From Bacteroidota bacterium (lineage in GTDB: Bacteria > Bacteroidota > Bacteroidia > Flavobacteriales > Flavobacteriaceae), in NCBI GenBank assembly GCA_023457535.1, contig JAEWLN010000112.1, positions 1 through 26,551 of the forward strand: a stretch of 26,551 nt of DNA. Direction: 5' to 3'. Under the pieces are notes generated by a model, which saw only the letters and a list, made by a program, of their open reading frames with translations, was not told where the DNA came from and did not search any database. Positions 15,942 through 23,863 of this stretch are shown in pieces; within the stretch, counting starts at the first letter, position 1, and each line of letters starts with the position of its first letter. A program made the translations under genes and the position numbers.

Positions 15942-16937
15942 ATGAAAGACCATCCGAAATTTGCTGTGATCGGCGGCGGAAGCTGGGCCACAGCTATTGC
16001 GAAAATGCTGTGTGCCAACCTGCCCGAAATTGCGTGGTACATGCGCAACAAAGACGCGATCCAGCACCTGAAAACACACCACCACAACCCGAATTACCTG
16101 AGTTCGGTGGAATTCCAGATCCAGAAATTGCACCTGACCAGCGACATCAACCAGGCCGTGGCGTATGCAGACTATATCATTTTTGCGATCCCGTCGGCGT
16201 TTTTGAGCGGCGAGCTTGGGAAACTGACCGAAAGTTTGCAAGGGAAAGTGATTTTCTCGGCCATCAAAGGCATTGTACCTGAAACCAGCCTGATTGTCGG
16301 GGAGCATTTCCACGATCAGTTTGGCATCGACTACGACAATATTGGGGTCATTACCGGGCCGTGCCACGCCGAGGAAGTTGCGCTCGAACGCCTGTCCTAC
16401 CTCACCATTGCATGCGGAGACGCAGAGAAAGCGAAGGTTGTCGCGGACCATTTATCGGGCAATTACATCAAAGCCAAGATCTCGGACGATATCATCGGCA
16501 CCGAATATGCGGCCATGCTCAAAAACATCTACGCGATCGCTGCGGGCATTGCGCACGGATTGGGGTATGGCGATAATTTCCAATCGGTTTTGATGAGCAA
16601 CGGCATACGCGAGATGAAAAAATTCATCCGCAAAGTGCACAAAATGAAGCGCAACATCAACAATTCGGCGTATCTGGGCGATTTGCTCGTGACGGGCTAT
16701 TCTGTGTTTTCACGGAACCGCATGTTTGGCAACATGATCGGCAAAGGCTATACGGTCAAAAGTGCGATGATGGAAATGAGCATGGTGGCCGAGGGTTATT
16801 ACGCTACCAAAAGCGCATGGCAACTCAACCAGAAACACGGTGCCAAAACGCCAATCATCGATGCGGTTTACGCGATTTTGTACGAAGGCAAAGAAGCGCG
16901 AAAGGTGTTTAAGAAACTGACGGAAAAACTAGATTAG
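15942..16937 (+). CDS. gpsA: Glycerol-3-phosphate dehydrogenase, NAD(P)H-dependent
   Basis: A 331-residue cytoplasmic enzyme that reduces dihydroxyacetone phosphate to sn-glycerol 3-phosphate for phospholipid synthesis. The Rossmann loop GGGSWATAIAKML begins at residue 10; FAIPSAFLSG and the SAIKGI strand follow, then the substrate region VITGPCHAEEVA and the conserved catalytic-lysine region EYAAMLKNIYAIAAGIAHGLGYGDN. The helical C-terminal domain is complete. Start chosen because MKDHPKFAVIGGG places the glycine loop at the usual distance. Single-gene unit with a promoter upstream and a two-way terminator downstream. Confidence 0.95.
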   Translation: MKDHPKFAVIGGGSWATAIAKMLCANLPEIAWYMRNKDAIQHLKTHHHNPNYLSSVEFQIQKLHLTSDINQAVAYADYIIFAIPSAFLSGELGKLTESLQGKVIFSAIKGIVPETSLIVGEHFHDQFGIDYDNIGVITGPCHAEEVALERLSYLTIACGDAEKAKVVADHLSGNYIKAKISDDIIGTEYAAMLKNIYAIAAGIAHGLGYGDNFQSVLMSNGIREMKKFIRKVHKMKRNINNSAYLGDLLVTGYSVFSRNRMFGNMIGKGYTVKSAMMEMSMVAEGYYATKSAWQLNQKHGAKTPIIDAVYAILYEGKEARKVFKKLTEKLD

Positions 16938-16957
16938 GCCTTTCAAAACCAAAAATA

Positions 16958-16992
16958 AAAAAGGAGTAAGCCAGCTTGAATTACTCCTTTTT
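16958..16992. terminator. Bidirectional terminator between gpsA and the 16997-17410 gene
   Basis: AAAAAGGAGTAA pairs perfectly with TTACTCCTTTTT (12 bp) around an 11-base loop. The stem base gives T runs in both directions, so it can end both convergent genes. Confidence 0.88.
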
Positions 16993-16996
16993 CGTT

Positions 16997-17410
16997 TTAA
17001 TCGCGTCCGGAAATTACGCCCGGTTTCCACAAATGCGGTACTTCTTCCGTATTGTCGTCCCTGATGGAATTGGCCGTGAAAAAATACTTCCGGTCGTATA
17101 AAGTATTGCTGATAAAAAACGTCAGCATAAACTCGTTGTTAAGCGCCAAAACGCTGTCTTCGATCATTTCGATCTTCACTGCGGAAACAGCCGGCATTTC
17201 GACCAGCGCGTGCCGCATCAGCGAAGTTTTACGCATTTCGCCGTTCAACGTACCGAATGCTTTGGACACGACCATGATATCGTGCAGATCGTCATCGCTG
17301 TCATTGACCAGATAAACGTTCCATACGTCTATCCCAAAATCGTCATTCCATTCTTTGACCGCGGCCATGAAAACGTTTTTGACTTGTGGAATGTTGATGT
17401 CTTTTCTCAT
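16997..17410 (-). CDS. Conserved flavobacterial protein of unknown function
   Basis: A 137-residue soluble protein without signal peptide or membrane helix. It reads MRKDINIPQVKNVFMAAVKEWN, then WNVYLVNDSDDDLHDIMVVSKAFG, and ends near HLWKPGVISGRD. I recall similar proteins in Flavobacterium with no secure function; no catalytic motif can be pointed out. Two strand-rich halves are suggested by the alternating pattern. It follows pheS on the same strand, separated by 91 bases that hold the octamer-family repeats and a possible hairpin. It converges on gpsA with a shared terminator. Confidence 0.7.
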   Translation of the reverse strand: MRKDINIPQVKNVFMAAVKEWNDDFGIDVWNVYLVNDSDDDLHDIMVVSKAFGTLNGEMRKTSLMRHALVEMPAVSAVKIEMIEDSVLALNNEFMLTFFISNTLYDRKYFFTANSIRDDNTEEVPHLWKPGVISGRD

Positions 17411-17414
17411 ATTA

Positions 17415-17497
17415 GTCGTAAAGTCTTAAGGTCATAAAGTCTTAAACGCAAATCGATAACCCTGTGCCTTTCGCCTTTATGACTTTGCTTTTATGAC
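17415..17497. repeat. Short 8-bp repeat array with inverted copies
   Basis: Four contiguous units GTCGTAAA, GTCTTAAG, GTCATAAA, GTCTTAAA (17415-17446) are the complement of the RACTTTAM family at 4878-5013. Two more units, TTTATGAC at 17477-17484 and 17490-17497, face the other way. GTCATAAAG (17431-17439) is perfectly complementary to CTTTATGAC (17476-17484), so the transcript after pheS could fold into a hairpin with a 36-base loop. Confidence 0.75.
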
Positions 17498-17501
17498 CCA
17501 A

Positions 17502-18521
17502 TTAAATACTCGCCCTGAATTGCTCCAGGAAGCGTACGTCGTTTTCATAAAACATCCGGATATCGCCAATCTGGTACAACAGCATCGCGATGCGCTCGAT
17601 GCCCATGCCAAAGGCAAATCCGTTGTATTCGTCGGGGTTGATGCCGCAGTTTTTCAAAACGTTCGGGTCGACCATGCCGCAACCCATGATTTCTAACCAG
17701 CCGGTTCCTTTGGTGATGCGGTAATCGGTTTCGGTTTTGAGGCCCCAGTAAATGTCCACTTCGGCGCTCGGCTCGGTAAATGGGAAGTACGATGGGCGCA
17801 AACGGATTTTGGATTTGCCGAACATTTCTTTGGTGAAATACAACAGGGTCTGCTTCAAATCGGCAAACGAAACATCCTTGTCGATGTACAAGCCTTCCAC
17901 CTGGTGAAAAATACAGTGCGAACGCGATGAAACGGCTTCATTTCTGAATACGCGCCCCGGCGAAATGGTGCGGATCGGCGGTTTGTGCGATTCCATATAG
18001 CGCACCTGAACCGATGACGTATGTGTACGCAGCAAAACATCGGGGTTGGTCTGGATGAAAAACGTGTCCTGCATGTCGCGCGCCGGATGGTACTCCGGAA
18101 GGTTCAATGCGGTAAAATTGTGCCAGTCGTCCTCGATTTCCGGGCCTTCGGATACATTGAATCCAATATTCGAAAAAATGTCGATGATCTGGTTCCGGAC
18201 AATCGAGATCGGATGCCGCGCACCAACGGTAAAGGGTTCTGCCGGACGCGTCAGATCGCCGTAAATACCCTTTGTTTCCGTGTTGCTTTCGAGCTTTTCC
18301 GCGATGGAGGCGACTTTTTGCTCGGCGGTTTGCTTCAGGGTGTTGATGATTTGCCCGAATTCCTTTTTTTGATCGTTCGGAACGTTTTTGAATTCGGCGA
18401 AAATTTCCTTGAGCAGTCCCTTGCTGCCCAGGAATTTGATGCGGAATGCTTCAAGGGTGTCCTTATTGTCGGTGTGGAACGCCTCTGCCTCTGCGATGTA
18501 TGTCTTAATCTGATCGATCAT
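17502..18521 (-). CDS. pheS: Phenylalanine--tRNA ligase, alpha subunit
   Basis: A 339-residue catalytic subunit of the heterotetrameric PheRS that charges tRNA-Phe. The N-terminal coiled coil (1-90) is followed by class II motif 1 (the FNVSEGPEIEDDWHNF region), the HPARDMQDTFFI segment, motif 2 (FRNEAVSSRSHCIFHQVEG) and motif 3 near the C-terminus (NGFAFGMGIERIAMLLY). Length is normal and all motifs are intact. pheT is not in the window, so the two subunit genes are unlinked here, which is common in this phylum. A TAAATTTG -7 box is 20 bases upstream. Confidence 0.96.
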   Translation of the reverse strand: MIDQIKTYIAEAEAFHTDNKDTLEAFRIKFLGSKGLLKEIFAEFKNVPNDQKKEFGQIINTLKQTAEQKVASIAEKLESNTETKGIYGDLTRPAEPFTVGARHPISIVRNQIIDIFSNIGFNVSEGPEIEDDWHNFTALNLPEYHPARDMQDTFFIQTNPDVLLRTHTSSVQVRYMESHKPPIRTISPGRVFRNEAVSSRSHCIFHQVEGLYIDKDVSFADLKQTLLYFTKEMFGKSKIRLRPSYFPFTEPSAEVDIYWGLKTETDYRITKGTGWLEIMGCGMVDPNVLKNCGINPDEYNGFAFGMGIERIAMLLYQIGDIRMFYENDVRFLEQFRASI

Positions 18522-18540
18522 GCTGTGGTAATTGAAGCGG

Positions 18541-18548
18541 CAAATTTA
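18541..18548 (-). promoter_or_regulatory. Putative -7 box of pheS promoter
   Basis: TAAATTTG followed by C on the minus strand, 20 bases before the pheS ATG. A second TTTG lies 12 bases upstream, which is closer than the usual -33 spacing. Confidence 0.45.
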
Positions 18549-18614
18549 ATGATTTCGGCGCAAACTAACGGGCTTTTTTGCAGCAAATGCGGCTTTTGGA
18601 ACATGTCCCGGCGA

Positions 18615-18971
18615 TCAATCGATATACTGTTTCTCGAGAAAATACTGGACAATCGCCTCTTTCATCAACACCGATTGCTCCCCGGCCTTGAGTGGCGGCA
18701 ATTGCTCTTTAACCGTGTAATGCGGCCATCCGTCCTTGTCGACATAATCAAATGCGTAATAGCCGTACGGTTCGAGCAAACGGCAAATTCCGATGTGCAT
18801 CAGATTCAACTTTTCGTCCTTTTTGTATTTGCGGTGCACTTGCCCTAGTTCCTGCACCCCGATCAGGTAAATGATCGCGTCCAGATCGAGGTCCTCACCT
18901 TGCGAAAACTGGTCGGAAAGGCGTTGTACGAGCGTCTCCCAGCGTTGCTTGAGTTGTATATCGCGTGACAT
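18615..18971 (-). CDS. Conserved flavobacterial protein of unknown function
   Basis: A 118-residue soluble protein, start at 18971 (MSRDIQLKQRWE) chosen because the open frame upstream lacks family character and a -7 box (18988-18995) lies just ahead. The centre reads AIIYLIGVQELGQ and the C-terminal half KLNLMHIGICRLLEPYGYY then DGWPHY; the length and pattern match a family I recall across Flavobacteriaceae with no assigned role. No catalytic residues, signal peptide or membrane helices are evident. Diverges from cvpA across 76 bases and precedes pheS by 93 bases. Confidence 0.7.
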   Translation of the reverse strand: MSRDIQLKQRWETLVQRLSDQFSQGEDLDLDAIIYLIGVQELGQVHRKYKKDEKLNLMHIGICRLLEPYGYYAFDYVDKDGWPHYTVKEQLPPLKAGEQSVLMKEAIVQYFLEKQYID

Positions 18972-18987
18972 AATTTTAAGTTTGGCG

Positions 18988-18995
18988 CAAAGATA
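18988..18995 (-). promoter_or_regulatory. Putative -7 box for the 18615-18971 gene
   Basis: TATCTTTG followed by C on the minus strand, 16 bases before the ATG. A weaker TATCTTGC on the plus strand at 19028-19035 may serve cvpA. Confidence 0.45.
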
Positions 18996-19047
18996 CGGCA
19001 TCGCTTGGGTTTTTCGGCGCGCAGACGTATCTTGCGGCACATTTCAT

Positions 19048-19569
19048 ATGAGCGGAATCGATATTTTTTTAGGGTTGATGCTGGTCGTCGGATTGATCAA
19101 AGGTATCCGCAACGGCTTTCTGGTCGAATTGGCTTCGCTGGTTTCGCTGTTGCTGGGCATTTGGGTCGCGATCAGATTTTCGCACCTCACGCAATCGTGG
19201 CTTGAAAAACACGGATTCGACAATCACCGATGGATCGAAACCCTGGCCTTCGTACTGACATTAATTCTCGTCATTATCGGCACATCGCTGCTGGCCAGGC
19301 TGCTTACCGCTGTGGCCAACTTAACGGCGCTGGGCATTTTCAATACGCTGGGTGGCGGGCTTTTCGGGCTGCTCAAAACGCTTTTGCTGCTGAGCGTGTT
19401 ATTGAACCTGTTGCACAAAATCAATGTCGGCTACGCGGTGATCGGCAAAAAAACGTTCGATGATGCCGTGCTGTACCAACCCGTAGAGCGTCTTGCCCAA
19501 CGCGTCTACCCTACCATTACGCAATGGTTTGAGGTTTTCCGATCGGAAGCCTACGAGTCCCAAAAATAA
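19048..19569 (+). CDS. cvpA: CvpA family membrane protein
   Basis: A 173-residue inner-membrane protein with four hydrophobic helices, beginning MSGIDIFLGLMLVVGLIKGIRNGF; the I-K-G-x-R-x-G-F pattern after the first helix is the family hallmark. In Escherichia coli, cvpA is needed for colicin V production and bile tolerance; its molecular role is unclear. The start at 19048 is set by that pattern; a longer open frame upstream has no CvpA resemblance. Its stop codon directly abuts the stop codon of the convergent batE gene with no space for a terminator. Confidence 0.88.
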   Translation: MSGIDIFLGLMLVVGLIKGIRNGFLVELASLVSLLLGIWVAIRFSHLTQSWLEKHGFDNHRWIETLAFVLTLILVIIGTSLLARLLTAVANLTALGIFNTLGGGLFGLLKTLLLLSVLLNLLHKINVGYAVIGKKTFDDAVLYQPVERLAQRVYPTITQWFEVFRSEAYESQK

Positions 19570-20313
19570 CTATTTGATTTCTTTGATCGCACGCGCTTCG
19601 ATCCAACCTTCGGCACCGTCCGGAAGTTCGATTTTGCTCCAGTTGGCCATCTTTTCGCGAACCATGACCTTGGTGCCTTCGTGCAATACAAATACGTCCG
19701 AGGCAGACGTGCGCGGTTCGTTCTTCACGTTGGCCACTTCGTCAAACACAATGGCCGGACGCTCGTTCTGTTCATGCGATTTTTCAAACAGCGCAGCCAT
19801 GATCGCAATGACAATCGCAAACACAAGCACAAACATCCCGACAAAGAAAATGCGTTTGGACAACGTTGTACGCGAAAAATAATATCCCAGGAAAAAACCA
19901 AGGAACGCAAAGGCCAATGCTACTGCCGTCCACGCCCAGGCGTCGTAATGCAGGCTGCCGGTAAAATCGCGCAACAATTTTTCAAAACCCACTTTGGGCA
20001 CTTCCCTGACCTCGTCGATCGTCATTTTTTGGGCGAATTTGAGGTTCGTGGTTATTTCCGGATCGCCCGGGCTGAGCAACAGCGCCTTTTCAAAATTGTA
20101 GATCGCCGGGGCAACTTTGTTTTGCTTGTAATAAGCGTTGCCGAGGTTAAAATACAGTTCTGCCGAATGTTTGCCGCTTTGAAGCACATTCTCATACGCA
20201 GCAGCCGCCTGCTCGTATTGTTCTTTTTCATACAATTTGTTTCCTTGTTCGAAACCCGTTTGCGCCCAGCACACCTGCGCGATCAAAAGGCATAGCAATG
20301 TGATCTTTTTCAT
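19570..20313 (-). CDS. batE: BatE: TPR and SH3-domain protein
   Basis: A 247-residue envelope protein ending the Bat operon. A signal peptide (1-17, cleaved near WAQ) leads to two or three TPR repeats (about 20-95; GNKLYEKEQYEQAAAAYENVL, AELYFNLGNAYYKQNK), then two membrane helices (127-146 and 155-175) and a bacterial SH3 domain (about 187-245) of the kind that binds peptidoglycan or protein. In Bacteroides and Leptospira, Bat proteins were linked to aerotolerance or oxidative stress, with unclear mechanism. It begins 3 bases after the batD stop codon, indicating translational coupling. Confidence 0.87.
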   Translation of the reverse strand: MKKITLLCLLIAQVCWAQTGFEQGNKLYEKEQYEQAAAAYENVLQSGKHSAELYFNLGNAYYKQNKVAPAIYNFEKALLLSPGDPEITTNLKFAQKMTIDEVREVPKVGFEKLLRDFTGSLHYDAWAWTAVALAFAFLGFFLGYYFSRTTLSKRIFFVGMFVLVFAIVIAIMAALFEKSHEQNERPAIVFDEVANVKNEPRTSASDVFVLHEGTKVMVREKMANWSKIELPDGAEGWIEARAIKEIK

Positions 20314-20316
20314 GGC

Positions 20317-22071
20317 TTAATGGAGTTGTTTTTCGAGTTCGGAAATAATGGCCACAGCCTTGTCGTAATCGTGCTGTATCGCTCCGGCCGAGGACGGCGC
20401 GTAACGTGCAAATTCACAACTTTCGGTCAGTTTGATAAAATCGTCGATGGTTTGCCGCTGCGCATTGCGATCGGTCAGGATTTCGCGGATGCGGTCCTTG
20501 CTCATCTCCGAGGTTTCAATATGCAACTTGGCCTTGAGGAAATTGTGCAGCGATTTTTCGAGCGCCACGTAGAACAATTCTTTGTTAGCCGTTTGCTTTT
20601 TGGCCTCAGAGAGGTATTTTTTGGCCAGTTTGTTCGATTGACGGATGCGGTTGCCCGTCACATCGCCATCAATGGCCTGTTTCTTTTTGCGCAACGCAAC
20701 CACTATCGGAATAAGCAAAAGTGGCGCGAGCAACAGCGTGTAGAACAAGCCAGACCCAAGAAAATCATTGCCGCGGGCCGAAACCAGCCGGGTTTTGAGC
20801 TTAATGAAATGGAACTGCTCGTTGGCCGCCACCCGGACTTTGGAAACCCCGGCAGACGCTACGTCATTGGCCTCGGGCGCGCCCGGACCGTCGAGCACAT
20901 TGATCATGATCTCGGGCGATGTGATCGTTTTGTACGTGCCGGTACCGAGGTCGAAATAACTGAACGACATCGGCTTGATCGGGTATTTGCCTTTGAACTG
21001 CGTGATGATCGTATAGGTATCGGAAATCTCGCCGTTCATGCCCGATAGCGGCGTGGAAACCTTTTCCTTGTGGACCGGATCGTACATCTCGAGCGAATTC
21101 GGGACGACGGGTTTTGGAATATCGAACAATTTGAGGTTGCCGGTTCCCGAAACCGCGACTTTCAAATCAAGCGATTCGCCGTTTTTAAGGTTGGTTTTGC
21201 TTGGCGTGACCTTGAAATTGAATTTACCGACGGCGCCTGAAAAATCCGCCGGCTTGCCCTTTTCCGGAAGCGGCCGCACATGGATCGTCTTGGCGCCTGC
21301 CGTGACGCGTTTGTTGTCGTCGACCAGATACGGACGGCCAAAGAAATCGCGGCGGTTCGTTGGCAGTTGCAAATCGAAATCGATTGACAACGGCTCAATT
21401 TCAAGCTTTCCCGACTTTTGCGGATACAACACCACTTTTTTGAGCACCGCAACGTTGGAACGCTGGCCGTTGTAGACGCCTTCCTCGGTCACGATCTGCT
21501 TGATTTCGATGTTCTGGCTCCAGAAATCGTTGTATTTCGGATTGTTCAGCGAGCGCTGGTTCTTGATGATGATGTTGCCAAAATACAATTTGTAAACCAC
21601 GGTGATCGGCTCATTGACATACGGGTTCGATTTGGACACTTCGGCCACGAGATGGATCGCGTCGTTGGCCGAAACCTGTGGCGCGTTGTAAGGATCTTTG
21701 GGAATATCGACCGCATTGGTCACGTTGACCACAATCGGGTTGGTCTTGTACATTTGCCCGTTGATTTCGACCGTAGCCTGCCGGATCGTAAGACGCCCTT
21801 TTTGCAGCGGCAATAAAAAGTAGGAATACGACTTTTGGAACGAACTGCGCCCGTTGATCCACGATTGGCTAACCTGCTGGCTCGGACCGCCCACGACGCG
21901 GAATCCTTCAAAGGACGGCGGCGTGAAATTGTCGCCATCGTCATTCATTGAAAAATCGACGCGCAAACGCTCGTTGAGGCCCAATGTGGTCTTGCTGACC
22001 TTGGCCTCAAACTGTACCTGGGCCGTGAGCCCGTGCACGCAAAACAACAGCAAAAATAACAGCTTCTTCAT
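20317..22071 (-). CDS. batD: BatD family protein
   Basis: A 584-residue membrane-anchored periplasmic protein. A signal peptide (1-17, cleaved near LTAQ) is followed by a long beta-rich region of immunoglobulin-like domains (about 20-430, with the repeated 'SLDLKVAVSGTGNLK' type segment), one membrane helix (about 440-465, LFYTLLLAPLLLIPIVVAL), then a cytoplasmic helical tail ending in the FARYAPSS segment typical of the family. The role within the Bat complex is thought to be scaffolding; no enzymatic motif is seen. It starts 1 base after the batC stop. Confidence 0.9.
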   Translation of the reverse strand: MKKLLFLLLFCVHGLTAQVQFEAKVSKTTLGLNERLRVDFSMNDDGDNFTPPSFEGFRVVGGPSQQVSQSWINGRSSFQKSYSYFLLPLQKGRLTIRQATVEINGQMYKTNPIVVNVTNAVDIPKDPYNAPQVSANDAIHLVAEVSKSNPYVNEPITVVYKLYFGNIIIKNQRSLNNPKYNDFWSQNIEIKQIVTEEGVYNGQRSNVAVLKKVVLYPQKSGKLEIEPLSIDFDLQLPTNRRDFFGRPYLVDDNKRVTAGAKTIHVRPLPEKGKPADFSGAVGKFNFKVTPSKTNLKNGESLDLKVAVSGTGNLKLFDIPKPVVPNSLEMYDPVHKEKVSTPLSGMNGEISDTYTIITQFKGKYPIKPMSFSYFDLGTGTYKTITSPEIMINVLDGPGAPEANDVASAGVSKVRVAANEQFHFIKLKTRLVSARGNDFLGSGLFYTLLLAPLLLIPIVVALRKKKQAIDGDVTGNRIRQSNKLAKKYLSEAKKQTANKELFYVALEKSLHNFLKAKLHIETSEMSKDRIREILTDRNAQRQTIDDFIKLTESCEFARYAPSSAGAIQHDYDKAVAIISELEKQLH

Positions 22072-22072
22072 T

Positions 22073-22825
22073 TTACCAATCTTTTTCGGCGCGTTTTGGT
22101 TTGGCCGCTTTCATCTCTTTGCCTTTGACTTTATCCTGGACTTTTTTCTCTTCGTTGTTGACCGCCTCGAGCAGGTTTTCCAATCTTTCTTTTGGAATGT
22201 CTCCGGGTTGCGGTTTGGGCTGGCCCTGGTTTTTATCGTCCTTTGGCTGGCCTTTGTCCTTTTTGTCCTGACCGTCTTTGGGTTGGTCATTGGGCTTGTC
22301 GCCGTCTTTTTTATCTTTATCCGGATCGTTTTTGTCCTGGTTCTGATCGTTCTTCTTGTCCTTCTGGTCTTTCTTTTTATCGTCCTCTTTAGGTTTCGGA
22401 TTTTCCTTTTGCATTTTTTTGGCCAATGCAAAATTGTACCGCGTTTGTTCATCCTCCGGATTGTTTCGCAGCGCATTTTTGTACGCTTCAACGGCAGCCT
22501 CGTAATCCTTTTCTTTCATGAACACATTGCCAAGGTTGTGAAACGCCTTGTGCTTTTGCGGACGCGTTTTAGCGCTTTCGATCGCTTTCAAATACGGGTA
22601 TTTGGCCTCTGCCGATTTGTTCTGCCGGTAAATCGCGTTTCCTAAATTATACGAGGATACGGCGTATTTAGGCGTTTTGGACTGCGAAACGCGGTAATCG
22701 GCTTCCGCGTCGGCGTATTTTTTTTCGGCAAATGCGTCATTTCCCTGCGGCAGGAATTTGTCCTTTTGCTGGGCGATCGCGCTGCATCCGATGAGTAAAA
22801 TACTATATAAAATCCACTGCTTCAT
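22073..22825 (-). CDS. batC: BatC: TPR protein with charged low-complexity linker
   Basis: A 250-residue envelope protein. The N-terminus could be a lipoprotein signal (LIGC with C14) or a cleaved signal ending AIAQ. TPR repeats cover about 25-125 (SSYNLGNAIYRQNK, AFHNLGNVFMKEKDYEAAVEAYKNAL). Residues 141-208 are an almost pure run of K, D, Q, N, P and G, then a short helical, lysine-rich tail. BatC is known in other species to bind partner VWA proteins through its TPRs; the linker may extend it across the periplasm, which is inference. It overlaps batB by 4 bases. The mirror-image strand of the linker gives a long valine- and phenylalanine-rich open frame that is not a gene. Confidence 0.88.
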   Translation of the reverse strand: MKQWILYSILLIGCSAIAQQKDKFLPQGNDAFAEKKYADAEADYRVSQSKTPKYAVSSYNLGNAIYRQNKSAEAKYPYLKAIESAKTRPQKHKAFHNLGNVFMKEKDYEAAVEAYKNALRNNPEDEQTRYNFALAKKMQKENPKPKEDDKKKDQKDKKNDQNQDKNDPDKDKKDGDKPNDQPKDGQDKKDKGQPKDDKNQGQPKPQPGDIPKERLENLLEAVNNEEKKVQDKVKGKEMKAAKPKRAEKDW

Positions 22826-23862
22826 GATTCCTTTTCATTGAATAAATTGAGCTTGCTGATCCAACCCGTCTTGCGTTCGAGCAGGAAAATATCGATCAGC
22901 AACAACAAAAATGCAAACCCCAAAAACCACTGGAACTGCGATTGGAAATCCGCCATTTGCGTCGACTCGAATTCGGTTTTTTCGATGTTGTCGAGCGCTT
23001 TTTTGACATACTCGAGCACTTCTTTGGTATTGCCTCCGTACACATAGCCGCCCTTGGTGGACTTGGCGATCTCGCGCAGGCTTTCCTGATTGAGTTTGGT
23101 GACGACCACCTCATCGTTCTGGTCGCGCTTGAAACTTTCGACAACGCCGTTGCGTTTGAGCGGGATCGGGCCGCCTTTTTCAGTGCCGACGCCAATGGTG
23201 ATGATCTTGATGCCCGCGCTGGTGGCTTCCTCGGCCGCATCTTCAGCGCCGCCTTCGTGGTCTTCGCCGTCGGAGATCAGGATAATGAGTTTATTGGTCT
23301 TGCTTTTTTTGTCAAAATAACTTGCCGATAATTTGATCGCATCTTCAAGCGAGGTCCCGACCGACGAAACCATATCGGTATTCATGCCTTGCAAAAACAT
23401 CTTGGCCACGCTGTAATCAGTTGTAATCGGCAAAACCGGGAACGCGCTGCCGGCATAAGCGACAATCCCGATGCGGTCGCTTCCGAGGTTGTTGATGATT
23501 TGCGAAACGATCTGCTTGCTCTTCTCGAGACGGCTTGGCGCAATGTCCTCGGCGAGCATGCTTTTGGATACATCGACCGCAAAAACAATGTCGATGCCCT
23601 CGCGCTTGACCGTTTCCATCTTGGTGCCGATCTTTGGATTGACCAACCCGACGATCATCGCGGCCAGTGCCAAAAGAACGATCGAAAATTTGAGCGCAGG
23701 CTTGAAATTCGATTTTTCCGGACTCAGTTTTCTGACCAGATCCAAATCGCCGAATTCGCGCTGCTTTTTGCGTTTCCAGAACTGGATGTACAAATACACC
23801 GCGACCAGCACCGGGATGATGGCCAGCAGATACAAATATTTTTGTTGGTCTAATTCGTACAT
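22822..23862 (-). CDS. batB: BatB: VWA-domain membrane protein
   Basis: A 346-residue inner-membrane protein: helix 1 (about 10-26), helix 2 (about 58-75), a von Willebrand A domain (about 90-290) facing the periplasm, and a C-terminal helix (about 315-335). The metal-ion-dependent adhesion site is intact: DVSKS at 97-101 and the ILISDGEDH loop later. Thus divalent-metal-mediated protein binding is expected. It begins 1 base after the batA stop and overlaps batC by 4 bases. Sister of batA, from which it differs in its K in place of G within DXSXS. Confidence 0.92.
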   Translation of the reverse strand: MYELDQQKYLYLLAIIPVLVAVYLYIQFWKRKKQREFGDLDLVRKLSPEKSNFKPALKFSIVLLALAAMIVGLVNPKIGTKMETVKREGIDIVFAVDVSKSMLAEDIAPSRLEKSKQIVSQIINNLGSDRIGIVAYAGSAFPVLPITTDYSVAKMFLQGMNTDMVSSVGTSLEDAIKLSASYFDKKSKTNKLIILISDGEDHEGGAEDAAEEATSAGIKIITIGVGTEKGGPIPLKRNGVVESFKRDQNDEVVVTKLNQESLREIAKSTKGGYVYGGNTKEVLEYVKKALDNIEKTEFESTQMADFQSQFQWFLGFAFLLLLIDIFLLERKTGWISKLNLFNEKES

Positions 23863-23863
23863 A

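Noticed and set aside
21854..22645. Plus-strand 263-codon hydrophobic frame opposite batC
   Set aside because: The valine/leucine/phenylalanine run is the complement of BatC's K/D/Q-rich linker codons, so the membrane-protein look is an artefact.
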